This document shows positions 56,860-58,917 of a stretch of DNA of 58,917 nucleotides, one piece after another. Position 1 is the stretch's first letter. Every line of letters begins with the position of its first letter. Origin of the DNA: CBDHFQ01 sp965262565 (GTDB taxonomy: Bacteria > Bacteroidota > Bacteroidia > J057); NCBI GenBank assembly GCA_965262565.1, contig CBDHFQ010000039.1, positions 1 through 58,917 of the forward strand, written 5' to 3'. The translations under genes were made by a program, and so were the position numbers. Below the pieces are notes generated by a model that saw only the letters and a list, made by a program, of their open reading frames with translations, was not told the origin of the DNA and made no database searches.

Positions 56860-58917
56860 TTAATTTTTTAGTATTCTGATTACTTTGGAAAATTCTTTTC
56901 CGGGAGTTGCACTATTAATTTTCAAAAAATAGATACCTGCCGCTAAATGTTCCACAGACATCGTTTTTTTGACGGGAAGATTTGCAATAGTTTCTATTTC
57001 CTGATTCACCAATATGTTTCCTCTTAGATCTAGAAGTTGAATATCAAAAAGATGAGAGGTCTGATTTTGTAGTTCGATAATGAGTTTATCTTTTACAGGA
57101 TTAGGGAAAGCTTGAATATTCCCTATCGGGCCCGCCGTTGGATCCACAGAGGTAGTCAAGTCTTCCGATACCTTTATTTGGCCAATAGCAATATCACTTC
57201 CTCCTTTTCCATCTGTTACCGTCAAGCTTACGGTATAATTACCAGGTGCATTAAAGGTATGAGAAACAGTTACTCCTTCCCCTTGTTGTCCATCTCCAAA
57301 ATCCCATTGATAGGAAAGAGCGTCTCCATCAGGGTCCGCAGAAGAGGAAGCGTCGAAATTCACTAGTAGTGGTCCTATTCCTTCGACTATGGATGCATTC
57401 ATGACCGCTACAGGTTTAGTGTTGCCAGATTGATTTTCCACAAATAGTGTTATTTCAGAAGAAGTCTGGGTAGGAGTTCCATCTGCATTAATTAATCGAA
57501 TTTCTACGGTGTGGAAACCTGAAGAAAGTTGGTCTACAGTGAAACCATCCAGGGTATAGAGATCGCTTTCTTTCACTCCATCTATCCACAATTGAGCAAA
57601 ATCTCCACCTGTTTGAACTTCCCAATTTTCGACTGAATAATTCAGCTCAAAAGGAAGAGAAACAATAGCATTGTTCCCGGGCTCCAGAATTTGAACCTTT
57701 GGAATAGCTGTTACACTGCCTGATACATTTACTTCAATGGTGTGTGTTTCTGTACGCCTGATCCAATCACCATTCGCTAGTTGAAGGGTGATAGTATGAC
57801 TTCCTTCGGATAAATTATCCGTTGGAATAGGATCTGTGGTGAAAAACGTTCCCAATTGTTTGCCATCTATATCTACATATACCATTCCCTTACCACTATT
57901 CATTGGCCCCAGTTCAAAATTATCCAATTGAAACTCCACATTAAAGGAAGAGGGAACAGTAGCGTTTTGCTTAGGAGAAGTGATTCGGACATCTGTTAAA
58001 GGTTCAAAACCGCTTTCTTCATCTCCTCCATAGATAGCCCATTTGACCGCTGCATCAAAAAGTTTCCATCCCTCTGGCGTCATTAGGTGCAGGAAATCTT
58101 CGCGCAGTGGGAACGCTACTTTTCTGGATAAAGAAAAAGAAGAATCGCCCTTTTTATTTCCAAAAATAATGGGGATCCCCTGGCTTTCTGCAATTACTAC
58201 CGCATCGGGAGAAGATGGATCACCGTAGGGCAGTCGTTGGATAAGTTGGTACAATGTGGCTGAATCCTGTAAATCCGCAGCCATAGGATGGGTGGGGTTT
58301 ACTAAGCTTATGGTACGTTGAGGCTCTTCTATAAACCCAAAACTGGCACCAAAAGAAGCTCCTGTAAGCCGGAAGAATCGGTAACTAAATAAATCCCATG
58401 TAATTACGGGAACGGGAATATGTGTCAGCCCTTCTCCAATTTCTTCTGGGTCAATAGATGATGAAATCAACAAAATAGTCGTCCCTTGCTTCAAACTATC
58501 TACCACTTTTTGCTCTATCTGTTGATCCCGAATAGTAGAAACTACAAATCCCAATTCCTCTTCCAAATGAGCCGCTACAGTCAATTCCCCTTCACTCATT
58601 TCCGTTCCACCAATCACCATTACTGCATTAAAAGGACGCTTGTAAGTGAATTTACTTTCCCTACTAAAGGTGGCACTTTTCCCTTGTTGATGCATGACCT
58701 TTGCCTGAATTGTATATTCTCCCCATTCCAACGGTTGCCATAGGATATGATAAGGGGCCTTAGAGGATTCTGCTACTTCTTTTCCATTAGCATAATAAAC
58801 CACCTTGGAAATTCCTTCCAGGTTAGTTTCTATCCCCAATGGCACAGATTGTTGAAGTGGATAATCTGCTCCATTCAAAGGAGAAATTACCTCTAAGTGC
58901 ATATGTGGATTAGGTGC
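56860..58917 (-). CDS. T9SS-exported multidomain protein, C-terminal part (N-terminus outside window)
   Basis: The reading frame continues past the right edge without a stop, so the visible 685 residues are the C-terminal part of a longer protein. Counting from the Met at 58902, it shows an Ig-like domain (2-88), a 200-residue alpha/beta domain (92-292, NAVMVIGGTEMSEGE and HPMAADLQDSATL) that resembles ThuA or GATase1-like folds, two beta-sandwich Ig-like domains (303-395, 402-488), a PKD domain (496-580, YQWDFGDGQQ) and a type A T9SS sorting domain (598-680). Such proteins are usually carbohydrate-binding or carbohydrate-active at the cell surface. It lies directly upstream of the GH9/GH5 cellulase on the same strand and is probably in the same operon, so a role with cellulose is likely. 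The catalytic part, if any, would be further upstream. Confidence 0.8.
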   Translation of the reverse strand, partial: APNPHMHLEVISPLNGADYPLQQSVPLGIETNLEGISKVVYYANGKEVAESSKAPYHILWQPLEWGEYTIQAKVMHQQGKSATFSRESKFTYKRPFNAVMVIGGTEMSEGELTVAAHLEEELGFVVSTIRDQQIEQKVVDSLKQGTTILLISSSIDPEEIGEGLTHIPVPVITWDLFSYRFFRLTGASFGASFGFIEEPQRTISLVNPTHPMAADLQDSATLYQLIQRLPYGDPSSPDAVVIAESQGIPIIFGNKKGDSSFSLSRKVAFPLREDFLHLMTPEGWKLFDAAVKWAIYGGDEESGFEPLTDVRITSPKQNATVPSSFNVEFQLDNFELGPMNSGKGMVYVDIDGKQLGTFFTTDPIPTDNLSEGSHTITLQLANGDWIRRTETHTIEVNVSGSVTAIPKVQILEPGNNAIVSLPFELNYSVENWEVQTGGDFAQLWIDGVKESDLYTLDGFTVDQLSSGFHTVEIRLINADGTPTQTSSEITLFVENQSGNTKPVAVMNASIVEGIGPLLVNFDASSSADPDGDALSYQWDFGDGQQGEGVTVSHTFNAPGNYTVSLTVTDGKGGSDIAIGQIKVSEDLTTSVDPTAGPIGNIQAFPNPVKDKLIIELQNQTSHLFDIQLLDLRGNILVNQEIETIANLPVKKTMSVEHLAAGIYFLKINSATPGKEFSKVIRILKN

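Noticed and set aside
1..58917. CRISPR arrays, tRNA or rRNA genes, insertion sequences
   Set aside because: I saw no regularly spaced direct repeats, no cloverleaf-like sequence, no rRNA-like stretch and no transposase in either strand.

Overview
The window looks like a chromosomal segment of a Bacteroidota bacterium, most probably of the order Cytophagales. The evidence is the set of type IX secretion (T9SS) C-terminal sorting domains, the PadR plus FtsX-permease pair with a permease prefix domain, low-GC genes with weak Shine-Dalgarno signals, and several matches to the Bacteroidota promoter element TAnnTTTG. I found no rRNA, tRNA, insertion sequence, phage or CRISPR array.

Layout. 1-10.8 kb (minus strand) holds mostly secreted or periplasmic metabolism: a DUF885 fragment, a damaged histidine phosphatase, a VPS10/BNR-repeat protein, a Gfo/Idh/MocA oxidoreductase next to a zinc alcohol dehydrogenase, small exported proteins, an HtrA-like protease, a Spy-like protein and a methyltransferase. 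11-15.6 kb holds a PLP decarboxylase divergent from a PadR regulator and a large FtsX-type permease, with a perfect inverted repeat in front of padR. 15.6-21.6 kb (minus) holds MOSC, a frameshifted DinB gene, an NTF2-like protein, a prolyl aminopeptidase-like lipoprotein and a GT-C-like membrane protein. 21.7-26.3 kb (plus) holds a dienoyl-CoA reductase-like SDR, an unknown membrane protein, an Ig-like lipoprotein and an MFS transporter.

26.4-36.5 kb (plus) is a signalling stretch: a PAS/GAF histidine kinase, a stand-alone response regulator whose stop overlaps the start of a T9SS-exported M43 metalloprotease, a second membrane histidine kinase, a VWA protein with an acidic partner, and a MATE pump. 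36.4-41.1 kb (minus) is a type I secretion operon (ABC, HlyD, TolC) whose ATPase domain has lost several catalytic motifs; it is preceded by a good promoter match. 41.5-47.6 kb (plus) holds a VWA lipoprotein, a gene remnant, a four-repeat exported protein of unknown family, a thioredoxin-like protein lacking the first active-site cysteine, and an alpha-L-fucosidase. 47.6-52.2 kb holds a frameshifted pirin, a CBS protein, an acyl-CoA dehydrogenase behind two matching palindromes, and a MORN-repeat protein. 52.3 kb to the end (minus) is a cellulose-degradation operon: a very large GH9-CBM3-PKD-GH5 enzyme and the C-terminal part of another T9SS-exported carbohydrate-associated protein.

The most distinctive items are the bifunctional GH9/GH5 cellulase, the degenerate type I ABC ATPase, the four-repeat WY protein beside the SxxC thioredoxin-like protein, the paired operators before the acyl-CoA dehydrogenase and before padR, and four damaged genes, two of them apparently broken by one extra G in a G run. 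I do not see clear evidence of a wholly new multi-gene system.
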